Positions 25,131-37,756 of a stretch of 64,000 bases of DNA are shown in pieces. Under the pieces are notes generated by a model. It ran no database searches, had not been told where the DNA came from, and saw only the letters and a list, made by a program, of their open reading frames with translations. Where the stretch lies: NCBI GenBank assembly GCA_950295325.1, contig OX485809.1, positions 11,904,001 through 11,968,000 of the forward strand, given 5' to 3'. This stretch comes from Polytrichum commune. Its lineage: Eukaryota; Streptophyta; Polytrichopsida; Polytrichales; Polytrichaceae. A program made the position numbers and the translations under genes. Positions within the stretch are counted from its first letter, which is position 1. Every line of letters begins with the position of its first letter.

Positions 25131-25915
25131 GTGTCCATCCTCAAAAGGGGAGAGTAGTATTGTCCCAATGTCCCCTTGTCCAGTGGGCATCGGGTCATTG
25201 GCATTACGAACGGACACTTTATTCACGCCAGCCCCTTAAAAGGGACTGGAGTTTCTATCCACTGTAGGAGGAACAATTCTAATTCACTCTCGGCATTTAC
25301 CAATGGCTCAGTTTCCTTCTATCTCGAAAATGAAAGTGTCCATTTTGAACTCGTGTGTATAATCATTTGCACCCTTGATAAATTAACACCAAACATAGTT
25401 CATGTGATTTATTTCATAGTCTTGAGATATATGGTGGTGCCGGCATCATGTTTAGCACATGAAGATTAATCCGACCAAGAAGAACCGTAAAAACAAGGGA
25501 ATGGACTTCCACTATGTAGTGTTTACGGTGTTAGTCCGCCTGGTGACACGTGCAAGTTAGTAACTTAATAAAGCCGGGTTGTTAATTCTCCATTCATTGA
25601 AGGAGGCCCTAGACCGTCTAGCCTCCTAGGAAGGGGATAGCCACTCATCGGATAGTTATAAGTACCTCCTCCTAATAATAACTGCAAATGAGACAAAGAA
25701 AAGGGGCTATCCAATCATGCCCTCATGATAAGGGTTGTTTTTTTAGTATTTTTGTAGAAAGTTCAAGCCGTGGCATTCCAAATGGAGGATGGAAAGGATG
25801 GGGCACCGCATCTATTCTACCCACTTGCATTGCAAGCTCGTGCTTGCTATTCATGTACTTATGGGATTCAATTCGGTGAATCCCAAGGGACATGAAAAGG
25901 AATCACTATTATGTC
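25131..25915. other. Intergenic, no gene recognised
   Basis: Two open frames (25176-25469, 25688-25879) show no recognisable domain. Nothing else identified. Confidence 0.3.
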
Positions 25916-26137
25916 CACTAGGTATTGTATTTAGTGTCACTTAGTGTTTGGAAATCGCAATGCTATCTCTACTTGATGTATATCTCCCACTTTGCCAAAA
26001 ATATGTCAAATTGATTGTTTGGACATTATAGAATATCAACAACTTCACTTGGGAAAGAGTTGTATCAATAGTAAAAAAACATAGTATTGTGTAACTTCAA
26101 ATAAAGAGTGACACTAAATATCGTATTTAGTGTAGTG
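25916..26137. mobile_element. CACTA-like MITE, short copy
   Basis: The left end CACTAGGTATTGTATTTAG and the complement of the right end (CACTACACTAAATACGATA, continuing TTTAGTGTCACT) are inverted repeats that match the termini of 11919-12301. At 222 bp it is shorter than the other two copies and may be a deletion derivative. Confidence 0.55.
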
Positions 26138-26481
26138 TAACATATGACTTTGCACTTGAGGGCCCATGACCACACGACATGATTTTGAAAAGTGTCTTGG
26201 GATGGCCTTTGGACACTTCTTTGGGGCCCTTGGCTCAATTGCATTAACCTCCTTATAGATTTGCTTTTTCTTTCTAATCTAGATTTCCATGATATGTTTT
26301 GAGCATATTAAGGGTAGTACGAGGTGTTGAAAATGTCCATTATAGGCACTTCCACCCTAACATGACCCAAACTATCTCAATGGACAGTCCACTTGGTATG
26401 TGGGCCATATGAAAATTGTTGTAGGGCTACATTCAATTGAGAATATGATTGTGTGTGCTTTTCAGTTTGAGTATGTAATAA

Positions 26482-26777
26482 GGGCCAGTTCACATGCGGT
26501 CTACATCTCAAGTCCCACTCATGTTAGCAAGTCCCAACATGGAGGCAAAATCCCAAACTTTTGAGACTCAACAAACCATTAAAATACGCTTAATTATCAT
26601 TAAAGTTGGATCTTGATTACTTCACGCAAAATAATTCGCTGGACTTGTGTTGAGGGTTGGGTCTAGCTTTTTGCTTGAACCAACTCTCAACACAAGTCTT
26701 GAGTTTTACCTCCAAAAAGTGTTGCCATGTAGGCATCCATGTCATATTTGGGACTTAGGATCTGTGTGAACCAGCCC
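26482..26777. mobile_element. Tourist-like MITE, GGTTCACATGG family, copy B
   Basis: Flanked by TAA on both sides (26479-26481 and 26778-26780). The ends GGGCCAGTTCACATG and the complement GGGCTGGTTCACACAG are inverted repeats. The interior matches copy A (14589-14984), including the TGTTGAGGGTTGGGTC / CAACTCTCAACACAAGTC inner hairpin. Shorter than copy A because one arm lacks about 100 bp. Confidence 0.75.
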
Positions 26778-27117
26778 TAAGTACATTTATCCCGATTATG
26801 GAGATGGATGTGCTATGAACCAAACCCTCACCAAGGGTAACTATATGTTGTTGAAAGTTCAAAGCCACCACTTGTAAGGACCAGGATATGCTTTGACAAT
26901 AAGTAGTGGCATTCAAGGCCATCTTTGGCTTTTGAAAGCATTCACAACTGATGTAGCCAAGTCAATCAATGGCTTTTGGAATGATGAATGAGAAGGTTTA
27001 AGGGCAGTTTATGCATAATGACCATGCAAAATGACTGCAACAATTCTCCAAGCATTTATTAGTCAAGAACAAGATTCCAGGAATCCAGTCCAAGGTCGGA
27101 TGGGGAGGAGTTACTTA

Positions 27118-28066
27118 GGGCCGCTTTACACTATGGACCATGAAATCGGACCATGAAAGAGGGCCTTTTTCAATGGTCCGAGTTCATGATCCGACTTCTT
27201 AAAAAATCAGTTTTGAAAGCCTTGGGCCCCTCACTAGGTGTAAACCGAATGTGGACCAAGAAGAATGACCATGCACCAAAAAATGAATGTGCTGATTTTT
27301 TTTAAATATATGTTCAAAAAAGGCATTTTTGAAAGAAAAAAAAAATCAAGTTTTCTTATTCTCTTGCCTTCTTTTGGGCTTTACTTGTTTTCACTTCTTG
27401 TTAAATGTGTCGAAGATGTGGCTTGCAAATCTTCTCACAACAATTTTTACAAAAAGAAATGAGCGATTTAATTTGTACATGTTCAATGTAATTTACATGT
27501 GACGTGTACCTTGTGTTGTACATTGAGCATTATTTGCAACCCGCTTCACCATGTGTACTCAAATTCTTGAGTTCTAGATGTCCCACATTGTTAGATGAAA
27601 CATGTGTGAGCATGTTTAAGGGGTAGAGCATGAAATAAATGGTATGTCTCATTAGATATGATATGATCTAGGCACATAGAGGGCAGACTTGCTTCTCAAG
27701 ATTCATTACATCATATAGATGTTGAACAGTGTGCCTTGTGAGCCTTATCTAGTGAGAAGAGTTGTATATAAAACCCCCCAAAAAAACTCATTAAAAAAGT
27801 ATTATAGCGTCATTTCTCTGCTATAGGCCCCTGCCTTTTCCTACCATACCACCTCTCTTGCCCCTCTCATCGCAAAACCCATTGGACCATGTCAATGTAT
27901 TAATTATGCCTTAAAATATGTCTTTTGGGGACCTCGACCTCCATGGTCACTCTACCATTTTTTTTCCTTGGTGTAAATTGAAGTGGTCTCAGGACGAGTT
28001 CATCAACCAACCAACGGTCTTCCAACGCCCTCGAACGACTTCATGGTCCATAATGTAAACTGGCCC
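27118..28066. mobile_element. Tourist-like element, GGTTTACACYATGG family, copy 1
   Basis: Bounded by TTA (27115-27117 and 28067-28069). The left end reads GGGCCGCTTTACACTATGG and the right end is the complement of GGGCCAGTTTACATTATGG. The left arm shows CTCACTAGGTGTAAACCGA and the right arm TTTTGGGGACCTCGACC; both recur in the copies at 34445 and 63143. The element is 949 bp and non-coding. Confidence 0.75.
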
Positions 28067-28069
28067 TTA

Positions 28070-28260
28070 GGGGTAGTTTATATCATAGACCACAAAGTTG
28101 TCACATGTCCGAGGCCCTTTTTCCATGGTCACATTTCATGGTCACACTTCCATGATCCGATTTCTAAAAAATGCAATTTTAAAGCCTTTGGACCCTCACT
28201 AGGTGTAAACCAAACGTAGACCAAGAGAAGTGACAATGCACCAAAAAATGAATACTCGTA
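28070..28260. mobile_element. Half copy of the GGTTTACACYATGG family
   Basis: Immediately after the TTA of the previous element a second left end begins (GGGGTAGTTTATATCATAG) and continues through AGGTGTAAACCAAACGTAGA. No right end follows, so this copy is truncated or was the target into which the neighbour inserted. Confidence 0.55.
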
Positions 28261-31200
28261 GATACAATTACCTATATATAGTTAGTATATATTGCATTTA
28301 CTTTGTGTAATCATATACATTTTTGGCAACAATAAATCATCTTATCCAACCTTGCTTGTTTTTCCTAGTGCCACTTGTGTACTCTTTTAATCATGGTATA
28401 TTGTGAGTTTTGAGTTTTGTGATCTTCAACTCAAAGACTCCTTTCCTTTAGTGCTTCATACAAGAGTTTAAAATGCAATCCCTTATGTATGTTTGCATGT
28501 TTTGCAATTATAATGACTTCTATGGAATGTTGTGAAGTCCTTGGTCTAGATGTTGTTTCACAATGCTTCCCAAATTAAACTCTTAAGATGTTTCTAGAAT
28601 TCCTATGAACCTAAAGGAATTATGGATACTCGTGCCCAAAACCAAAGGAACTTGAGATAATCCTCTATTATTACTTGAGGGGAGGGGTATTTGGCAATTC
28701 CATGTGTTTACTTGCACTCTACATGAGTCAATTGCGTTGTAGTTACTTCACTTAACAATGTTCGTTTCCAAGGAAAGTCCTTCGAATGTCATGATTTAGT
28801 ATAAGAATGCTTGGAAAAGAAATCCTTAGGTTTCATTGTATCAGCCCAAAACCCTCACCCTTAGTTGCGTCCTAATCCAAGTGAGAGCCATGGGTGACAT
28901 GAGCCTAATTGCACTTGTGAACTGATATTCCCAACTCAACCCACTCCTACACATAGATAATGTCAATTTCCCCAGTTTTATTCCAAAGGAGCACAAGGTT
29001 ATCAGTGTTCATAAACACTCTGGCACCTTGTGATTATCCATTGTCCAAGCCCCTTTCATAACAATGCCAAGTACCACTTGGACTTCCACACCTCACACCC
29101 ACTCCATTGGTGTTCTAATCCCCTCACAACCCACTAATTCTATCAGTTAACCTAATTACCCTCTAATTCTAAACTATTTAGCTAAGATCTACCCCCCCCC
29201 CACTATGCATAAATACTTAAACCTTCACTTAGTCACGGCAAGGGCCCTTCAGTTTGTCCACCTAGGTCACAATTACACGTTGTTTGGTTGGGACGAGCCC
29301 GTCAACTAGCCGTCATTTGCACTTCACCTCCCGTCAATCCGAGCCAGGTGCTAACTTGGTAAGCCTCAGCAGTCTTCCCGGTTCCAGCAAGGTTCTAGTT
29401 TGCAAGTCAGTGTGTGCCGAGGCTCTGTCTCAGCCTTCGCCTCCTCAGCTGATGTGCTTCTACCACCCATCCCCCTTATTACTTCAAATTCTACCTCGCC
29501 CCTGGGTGCATTCGAGCTCCTTCCTGACTCGTGATGAGGTGAGCCAGTGACGCTCATGAAGCTCCGAACCACCCTGTTCTTGCTTCCGAATTCAACTAGC
29601 ACATCAGAATCTGAACTAGTATCCCCCCTTCACAATGTGGTGCCCTTGTGCATTCTGAGCTTGCATCAGATAGTGCTAATGAACATTTTCATGTGGTTGC
29701 AACATTAAATGAATCTCCTTTGTTGCCACTTGCCCTGTGCACAGTCCCCCTGTACTCATTTCTCTTCACTGAACGACAATTGAAACTTTGAAGTCTCGAA
29801 TTCCAAGTGAAATTTTCAGGTTCTTACACTGTCAACGATAGTTACCCCCTTTAAAAATGATTGGACTCAACCTCTTGCCCAACTTCCCTTGTGATTGTGT
29901 GATTCACCGAACTCTGCCACCCTTCGACACAACTCCCCTTTCCTCTTCCAGCATTGACAGCTTGAACTAAGTTCGCCGCTAATCCTTACATCCTCGGCGT
30001 TATGCCCTGCATTGACCCTCCTCCTTCTTACTGGCCTCCTTGGCCAGGGATCCCATGCGGCTGGACCCAGGCCGCCGCCGCAACCGAGACGCTCTTGCAC
30101 ACCGAATACAGAGAGAGTTTTTTCCTTCCCGAGCCCGAGAAATCCAGGGCATTCCCTGGATCCGGAGTTTAAGGATAACCCAATCTTCTAACTGCCTAAC
30201 TCCCAATCCGAACCACACCCAAGCCTAAAACAAACACCAACAAGTCTAATTCGATCACTAAAAACCCAGCTCACAGTTAAATTAATAGACACTAAGGTCC
30301 AACACTTAGCATTTAAATCCAACTAATCCAATAAGTTCCCACAAATACTAAAACACCCCCTAACCCTCTAACACTAGATTCAATTCCAAACTCATAACTT
30401 GCACACTTTTTATGTTTTGAATAATTAATAAGGAACTTCAAATCCTAATTCTAGTAGCCTCTAACTCTAAAGCACATACGGGCACATGACTTTGGGCTCA
30501 TACATTGATTTACTTCAATTCATACCTTTTCCTGATAAGTACTTCTAAGTTTCCTTTGAACCACATTATTCTTGTTTTTCATGTTCCATTATGTGAGCTC
30601 TCAAGTACCATCAACGTAAGTCATTGTTTCCAATTTCAAAATACTAAGTTGGTGGTTTTTCCAAACTTTGAAACTATCTCAAAACATGCGGCACCTTGCT
30701 ATGCTCCATCCAACTTCCCTTCCACTGCATCACCATCCTCATTAACAACAAATCATGGTCCCAAACCTCAAGATGCACACAAAGACTCACATGATCAATC
30801 GCAATCCATCGTAAGTGTTCCCAAAATTTGCATGCAAACGAAATATGCATAAGCATCACAACACACCACTTCCTTTGCTACTGCATGCGGGAGACAACAA
30901 GACAAACTCAAACACCATCAAGAATATCCAGATTACCAAGACAAACTCAAGAAGTGATCAACTAGCATTCCATAAGGCATAACAAAACCATCCAACGATG
31001 CACATGGTTTAGGTGATTAAACTCGGTGCCAAAGTCCCCTTCAATAGGCGATCCACATGCTTTCCATGCTATACATATGTTTTCTTTATATCTTGGCTAA
31101 GCCCTCCCCCCCTTTGAGTGCCTTTGAAAGCCTTTGAGTGCTTGATGGCAAGTGGTTCTCCAACCTGAGTCACAATCTCTCTTAGATGGGCATAAAACAA

Positions 31201-31394
31201 ACAAATCACTGCACACCATGTGCAATTGAATTTTGAACCTTTGTCTGTCATATTTTACTAATTGGGAATTCAAAAAATAAAAATGGTGCCCATTTCATCC
31301 CAAATTGCAACCCTTTCTTTCCACTCTTTGATGTGATGCAACTTGTTGAGAGGGAGATTGATCACAGCGATGCAACCAATGACAATTCTATTGC
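28261..31394. other. Intergenic, no gene recognised
   Basis: No supported gene. A GC-richer patch lies at about 29290-30220 with overlapping frames on both strands that I cannot assign; it could be part of an unrecognised retroelement. A tract of 10 C starts at 29192. Confidence 0.3.
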
Positions 31395-31397
31395 TAA

Positions 31398-31896
31398 GGG
31401 CCACTTCACACACGAGCCAAGAGTTATGACCATGAAATTGTGAGAGCCCAAAAGAAAGTGTTCAAAGGCCGTCCCAACACACCTCCAAAATCATGTAGTA
31501 TGGCCACGGACCCTCGAGTGTAGTGTGAAGTCATATGTGACCAATCCCTCAACCAAATGCTACTTCAATGAATTTCTATTCATCCAGGTTTTCACGCACG
31601 ATAAAATAGAATAAATCAATGGTTGTGAGCGTTCAGAGTGCCATGGTCTCCCAGTTTTGTGTTGGGCCTACCTCCAAGAGGTGATTTTTTAGAATAGTCC
31701 AAGTGACCATGAAACATGATCCATTCGATGCCATGTAGGAATCCATGTAGACTTGACATCCATCTTGCATTCACATACTCCGTTGGTCCCTCAAGCGTAG
31801 TGTGAAGCGAACTTGGACCGGCTCCCCCTTTTCCACCAATGAGAGTGCTTGAAGTGTAATGGTCTCGGGCACTCAGTCTCGTGTGTGAAGTGGCCC
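31398..31896. mobile_element. Tourist-like element, GGGCCACTTCACACACGAG family, copy 1
   Basis: Flanked by TAA (31395-31397 and 31897-31899). The left end GGGCCACTTCACACACGAG and the complement of the right end (GGGCCACTTCACACACGAG) agree over 19 bp. The interior is homologous, in reverse orientation, to 34977-35489. 499 bp, no coding capacity. Confidence 0.85.
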
Positions 31897-31899
31897 TAA

Positions 31900-32522
31900 G
31901 TAATGAGTTTAGGTGTTGGGATGTTTACCCTTAATGTGATTTTAGGTATGTACTTGCATCGTGGGCCACTAAAAGCCGTCTCCGGTAGTTACCATCATGC
32001 CATGGATATTGAACCGTGTGGCTTGCCTTGTCCCAGTCTCATAGCTAGGGTGACGTTGATCCTCAACTACAATAAAGAGTCCTATTAGTGTGGGTGAAGA
32101 ATTGATTTGAAAATAAATTGCGGGCCACACTAATTTACTAGTCGAGGTGGAATTAACATGGGTCCAAGACCCAAGTTTTCCCCTTAGTCTTCATGAAGAT
32201 CTCCGACCAACACACTGCATATTAGTTAAAGGGAAAAAATAGCACAAAATAAATTAATCGTACAAAATCAATATGGCCTATGCTAATTTTCTACTAGAAG
32301 TTTAGCATGGGTTGAAAAAAAAATGGCCCATGTTAATTTCCATTATGAGTAACGTAGGTTGTAGAAAATTACTATGGTCCACACGAATAAGACTATTTAT
32401 TGTGCTTCATAATATGGACAATCAAGTTGTCCAGCCTCCAGTAGCATTTCCTTGGGAAAATCCACCATATTGATTGCAAGCAGAAAAGGTTTTACCTCCC
32501 TTAACGTGTTCACCTCACACTA
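31900..32522. other. Intergenic, no gene recognised
   Basis: AT-rich, with repeated fragments of the type GGGCCACACTAATTTACTAG and CCCATGTTAATTTCC. No gene. Confidence 0.3.
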
Positions 32523-32661
32523 CTAGGATTGTGGGTTCCAACACACACTTGCAATTGGCACAATGGCCCTTGGTGTCGAAGTAGTCATTTGCCAAATGAT
32601 CGTTTTTACACCAAAGGACCATTGCGTCAATTGCAAGTGTGTGTTTGAACCCACCATCCTA
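32523..32661. repeat. 139-bp near-perfect palindrome (foldback)
   Basis: The left half (CTAGGATTGTGGGTTCCAAC...) pairs with the right half (...GAACCCACCATCCTAG) at roughly 85 percent over almost the whole length. The centre is at CATTTGCCAAATG and there is essentially no loop. Such a structure could be a tiny foldback transposon or a young hairpin RNA locus. No target duplication is obvious. Confidence 0.7.
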
Positions 32662-33622
32662 GTTATAAAAAGGTTTGCCCACTCATGCACACATATGGTC
32701 ACTTTGTAAGCTCCTTGTTGTTTGCCTCGTGACCCTAGCATATTTGTAATCTCTAAGCTAGTAATGGAAACCAAAAACTTGACATAGACTTTCGGGTAGG
32801 TCAAATAGCTTGGAAAATTTTCATAGACAATCAAGAGATCCAAACAACTATGAAGAGTCTACATAATGTTTTTTTTTGTCAAAAAATAAAAAATCATGTG
32901 CAGAGTACATAAGAGTACATAAGAGTACATAAATTTGCAAAGGTATTTAAAGAAGTGAGCCTTTTAGGCAAGTTACATAGCTTGGGAAGTTTCTAAACAA
33001 TTTCCATAGAATTGAAAAGCTATTAAGAGCTTGCATAAATATTTTCAAAGATTAATAAATTCATTTGCAACCTAAAGAAATTTGCAAAGTTATTTTTAGA
33101 AATGAACCTTTTAGGAAAGTTAAATATCTTTTAAAAATACAAAAAAAATCCATGAATATGAAAACATATGAGAAGTCTACAAAGTGACTATAAAAAATAC
33201 TACATTTATATGAAATGCACAAAATTTGCAAGAATATAGTAACTCTATGCAATAATTGTGCAATGACTATATGCAATAACTATGTGCATTCACTAGGTGC
33301 AAAAAATTTGTTACCAGGTGAGTTCCATTGCCTACTACATTTTTTTGTCTAATTTGTGTGGTCCACATAAAAATAAATTAGTACTTGCCTTGGTTAACAT
33401 CATTTTGGATGAAATTTGTATTGTCATTTCAAACACCATATCCATGCACTTAGGGCTCTTTGTGGTGCGCCATTGGACAAACATTAGGTACGAGCAAAAA
33501 AATAACTCGAGCACATACTAAGTAAAATAGCCCTAACTTTTGCATATGTAATTCAAATTAGACATGCTTTGATTTGCTAAAATCCCATTTCAGTTGCTAA
33601 TGAGAAACACATACACGTTTTT
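32662..33622. other. Intergenic, no gene recognised
   Basis: AT-rich. Contains three head-to-tail GAGTACATAA units near 32905-32935 and no gene. Confidence 0.3.
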
Positions 33623-33670
33623 AAATCCCTAAACGTGTACGTATTAGTACTTGTACACGTTTAGGGATTT
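33623..33670. repeat. Perfect 18-bp inverted repeat
   Basis: AAATCCCTAAACGTGTAC (33623-33640) and its exact complement (33653-33670) are separated by 12 bp. Function unknown; it could be the end pair of a very small foldback or a chance hairpin. Confidence 0.65.
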
Positions 33671-34441
33671 GTACATAGTAGTACTTGTACTGAGGACATG
33701 TTGCACGAAAGCCATGGGCCATGGCTCTTGGGAATCCTTGAATTCTTATTGGTTGAAAGTGTCATGGGCCCCCACTTTAGGTTTACATGAGGGAAGATTT
33801 GAACCACATCCCATAATATCTTCAATGGATGAAAAATCTACATAGAATCCCACATGGTATGTATGGATAATGTTGGCCGGGATTGTAGGGAATTTTTTTG
33901 GGGACAACTTTTGAAGGTAGATTTAGCAGAATTTGCAACGGGAATTTGGTTTTCCACTAACTTAGAGCTTGTGCCCTCCAAAAGACTTTGGGTTATAGTC
34001 CATGGACTTCTCTATGCTCTCATCCAAAAAGTTGGGTATTATGGTCCATTAAGAGCCATGTCCTAATAGAGTTATCCAAAAAGTGCTTCAAAACTTTCTA
34101 TCAAGAGCTCCTTAGCTCGTCATACATTGGATCCTATTTTGAAAGTTGGGTGCAAATTTTGGAACCTCCTCTTCCCACCTCTCAAACTTTAAAATAGGGT
34201 ATGTGCAAATCCCGGATTGACCTATGCAAGGCTAGCTTTGGCCCACCCATCCTAGTAGGACAAGCTAGAAAGCCAAATTTTTGATAGCCCAATGCCGCTC
34301 TTTGTGTGGTAATTTAAGCATTAAGAAAAATTGGGTGACTATGTGTTGACTTCTCATGATCCCAAGGTTTTGGACTAATACCCATGGTTTCATCTCCTTT
34401 ACTTTACAACAATTGTAATGCCTTTGATGCATACAACGCCC
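33671..34441. other. Intergenic, no gene recognised
   Basis: Three short plus-strand frames (33651-34197) overlap one another. They show no recognisable domain and no splice pattern that I can support. Confidence 0.3.
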
Positions 34442-34444
34442 TTA

Positions 34445-34973
34445 GGGCCGGTTTACACCATGCACCATGAAGTTGGACCTTGGAAGATGGCCTTTTTCCA
34501 TGGTCCAATTTCTTAAAAAATCAATTTACAAAGCCTTTGTGCCCCTCACTAGGTGTAGACCAAATGTGGACCAAAGAATGAATGTGTTGAATTATTTTTT
34601 AATATATGCCCAAAAAGGGTAGTTTTAAAACAAAATCAACTTTGACCATTCTCTTGTCTTCTTCTTTTTTCATCTTGTCTTCCCCCCAAAAACAATCTCA
34701 TAACATATTTATTACAACAACATTTATTGCCATGGGTCCCTTCCTTTTTCTACCATAGCACCTTTTTTGCCTCTCCCACCATAAAACCGGTTGGACCATG
34801 TTAGTGGACAATGTAGGGCTATAAAATATGTCTTTTGGGGAGCTCAAACTTCATGGTCACTTTCACATTTTTCCATGATGTAAACCGAAGTGGTCCCGGG
34901 ACGAGTTCAACATCCAATCACAGATTTTATAAGGCCTTGGGTCAACTTCACGGTCCATGGTGTAAACATGCTC
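34445..34973. mobile_element. Tourist-like element, GGTTTACACYATGG family, copy 2
   Basis: The left end GGGCCGGTTTACACCATGC follows TTA (34442-34444). The right end, read as complement, is GAGCATGTTTACACCATGG followed by ACCGTGAAG. The interior matches 27118-28066. The right border TAA (34974-34976) is shared with the next element, so the two abut. Confidence 0.7.
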
Positions 34974-34976
34974 TAA

Positions 34977-35489
34977 GGGCCACGTCACACACGAGAGCGA
35001 GAGCGAGAGCCCATGACCATTCCACTTAAAGCACTCTCATGGGTGGAAGAGGCGGAGCCGGTCCAAGTTCGCTTCACACAACGCTCGAGGGACCACCAGA
35101 GTATGTATGTGAATGCAAGATGGATGTAAATTCTACAAAGATTCCTACATGGCATCGAATGGATCATGTTTCATGGCCACTTGGACTATTCTCAAAACCC
35201 ACCTCTTGGAGATAGGTCCCAACACAAACCAGGGAGACCATGGCACTCCGAACACTCACGACCATCGGTTTATCCTATTCCATCATGGGTGAGGACCCCG
35301 CAGGTGTGGAAACTCATCGAAATAGCATTTGGTTGAGGGCCCGGTCACACACGACTTCACACTACACTCGAGGGTCCGTGACCACAGTTCGTGATTCAGG
35401 AGGTGGTCTTGGGACGGCCTTCGGACCCTTCTCTTTTGGGCTCTCCCAATCTCATGGTCACGGCTCTTGGCTCGTGTGCGCAGTGGCCC
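34977..35489. mobile_element. Tourist-like element, GGGCCACTTCACACACGAG family, copy 2
   Basis: The left end GGGCCACGTCACACACGAG and the complement of the right end (GGGCCACTGCGCACACGAG) are inverted repeats. The interior is the reverse-orientation homologue of 31398-31896, for example GGACCATGGCACTCC-like and ACCTCTTGGAGATAGG blocks. Flanks are TAA on the left and TAG on the right. The open frame at 35240-35638 crosses its right end and is not a gene. Confidence 0.75.
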
Positions 35490-37751
35490 TAGACCCCAGG
35501 CGTTTGTGTCAAATACCACTCCCATTGGACCAACCCTCATATACACCCAACGCCACCCTTTTCAAGCCCTGTACCCTAAACCAAGGGAAAAGCAGGGGCC
35601 CGAGTGCCAGCAAAAGGGAATGTATAAATAGGGTTTAAGCCTACAACGTTGTAATACACTGCTAGCTAGCTGAAGGGAGAGAGGGATGCATGTGAATGTG
35701 CATCATCATACATACACACACCTGCTGCTGCTGCCGGCCTTGGAGTGCTTTTTGAAGGGGAGCCACTTTCTTTTCCACATGAGGGGAATCTGGGCCCAGG
35801 AATAGAGAGGGTAATCCAAAGCTGACATGCGATTGGAGCATTCGCCGCACCCCAATTGACGGCTGTGGGATGCCTATCCATATCTACTCATGCTCCCGTT
35901 TTAATATAACATCATTCATATATACACACCCGGCTGTGTTATTAGAATACAATACAATTTATTAGTACGGTGGGGGGTGGATGAGTGGCCCCCTTTTGCA
36001 TCGCCTTAAAAGGACCCCACTGTGTCAGGAAACAAAATATCCCCGTCTTCCGGAGCAGCTAAACAGCATGTGACCACAGCATGTGACCACATGATAAACT
36101 CTCAATATTTAGACGCGGGAGACTCTTCGTCTTTCCGGGCTCCACTCGCCAAGGTCAAAACGTAGGGCCCAAGTGGTGGAATGGAGCTGGTGAGCGGACG
36201 GACCCAAATTAGTGTGGATTGCAACACTGCCATCTACACTAATTATGCGGTACTGTATATGTGTTTGTTTTACGTTGGCATGAATGAAGGAATGTCCTTG
36301 CAGGAAAAACTCACCGTAACATTAGTTGGGCAAGTGAGTAGGTTGGGTTTGGCCGGGAAGATGTCATTTCAGGTGATGGAATTATACCGTATGGATGCTT
36401 GTCAATAAGTAGGTTTAGCTCGAGGGGTTGATCACACTGGCTAATTATGGCACCATCCGTCGGCAACTCCGGTTGCAATAGTGTGGAAAGTGGTGGGCCG
36501 TGTGAGCCCAAAACGGTGCCCACATGTGTGGTTAACCCTTAAAAGTTATTAGGAATTGTTTCTTTTTATTGTGATTGCTATTTCAAAACTAAAAAGAGTG
36601 CAACCCTTGTGTTTGGAGTGTTTTAGAGTTAACAAGTGAATTATGTCACTTGTGTGTTGTGAGAGGGTTAGTGTTAATTAGATTTAGTTAAAAGTATTTG
36701 TGGTTAGTACTTTAGTTATTCGGGAAGGGAATGTGAGTTGTTAGGCTTAAAAGCTAGATTTAGTGCCCGAATTGGGCTTGGGAGCTGCCCACATTGGGAT
36801 AGGGGGTTAATTAAATTAGGCTTGAGCCATGTTAGAACTAGGTCCTCATAGGGTGGCAAGGGAACTGGATTTTCGGAAGGGATCAGCTGCCGAGGGAGCC
36901 AAGAGCGGCAACTCTCGGCGAAGGAACTCTCTCTCTAGTTTTTTTTTGGCACTGGGGGCATCGGCGAAGGGAGGCTAGGGAAATCCATGTGATGAAATGG
37001 GTGTGGCTGAGCGGGATCCGACCACCGGGTCTGCAATTAGTTGAAGGGGATTGAATGGGAGCGAAGAGGTTGAGGTCGGATGGAAGAGGAGACAGCCGAG
37101 AGCTGTGAGGAGTGGGTGCAGGTTAGAAGCCGGAGTGGTGAATAAATGAGGGTTGGCTGCGAGCCAACAACTGCCCGAGATTCTACACTGGAGGAAGTCC
37201 ATCACAGGTAGCAGGGAAGTGAGGGTGCGGAGATCCAGGTTGCGGGGTTGAATACAAAAGATCCTTCTCTCGTGCATTGTTACAATGTTGGATTCAACTA
37301 AAAAGAATGGGTTATGAGGTTTTCACTGTGGCATTGGCCAGTCAGGGTGAGAACCTTCAGGAGACTAACTGCTGGTTGCTACTAGAAGGAGAGAGCGCCC
37401 CTCGAGCTAATCGGAATTCGGCTGCCCAGCCAGGGTTTAAGGAGATGGGGCCTTCTGTGGCCCAGAGGGAAGCAAACAGGGCACGACCAACGATGTCAAA
37501 GAGGGAGCTGACTGCTAGACTGCCGGTTCGAGACCAGGCACAACACCGGTCAGCAGCCGATAGCCAAGGGCGAGCTGACGGGAAGTGACGGGCAACTGCC
37601 CCCCCCCCTCGAACAATGTAGATTTGTGATTAAAGGATCGAGACTGAGGATTAGATCAGTGGTTGGGCTAAACCTGCCTGTTGACGGGTCGAGGAAAACG
37701 GATTAGATTAGTATGGGGAAGGGATTAGTGGGTAGAGGGAACATAGTGAGT
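35490..37751. other. Unassigned DNA left of the copia insertion
   Basis: No supported gene. A CTGCTG run lies at 35723-35734 and a duplicated CAGCATGTGACCA at 36064-36090. From about 36480 the DNA becomes more GC-rich, with open frames that I cannot assign (for example 37277-37588). This part may be the left half of an older repeat whose right half continues at 56899, because the copia element inserted between 37756 and 56894. A run of 10 C starts at 37599. Confidence 0.35.
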
Positions 37752-37756
37752 AGTTC
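37752..37756. other. Target-site duplication of the copia element (left)
   Basis: AGTTC directly before the 5' LTR equals AGTTC at 56894-56898 directly after the last 3' LTR piece. Five bases is the normal copia duplication length. Confidence 0.9.

Noticed and set aside
30000-30228. Overlapping frames on both strands in a GC-rich patch
   Set aside because: No recognisable domain and equal coding potential on both strands.
35240-35638. 132-residue plus-strand frame
   Set aside because: Crosses the right terminal repeat of a Tourist-like element; accidental.
37277-37588. 103-residue plus-strand open frame near the copia insertion
   Set aside because: No recognisable domain and no supporting splice sites; lies in unassigned repeat-like DNA.
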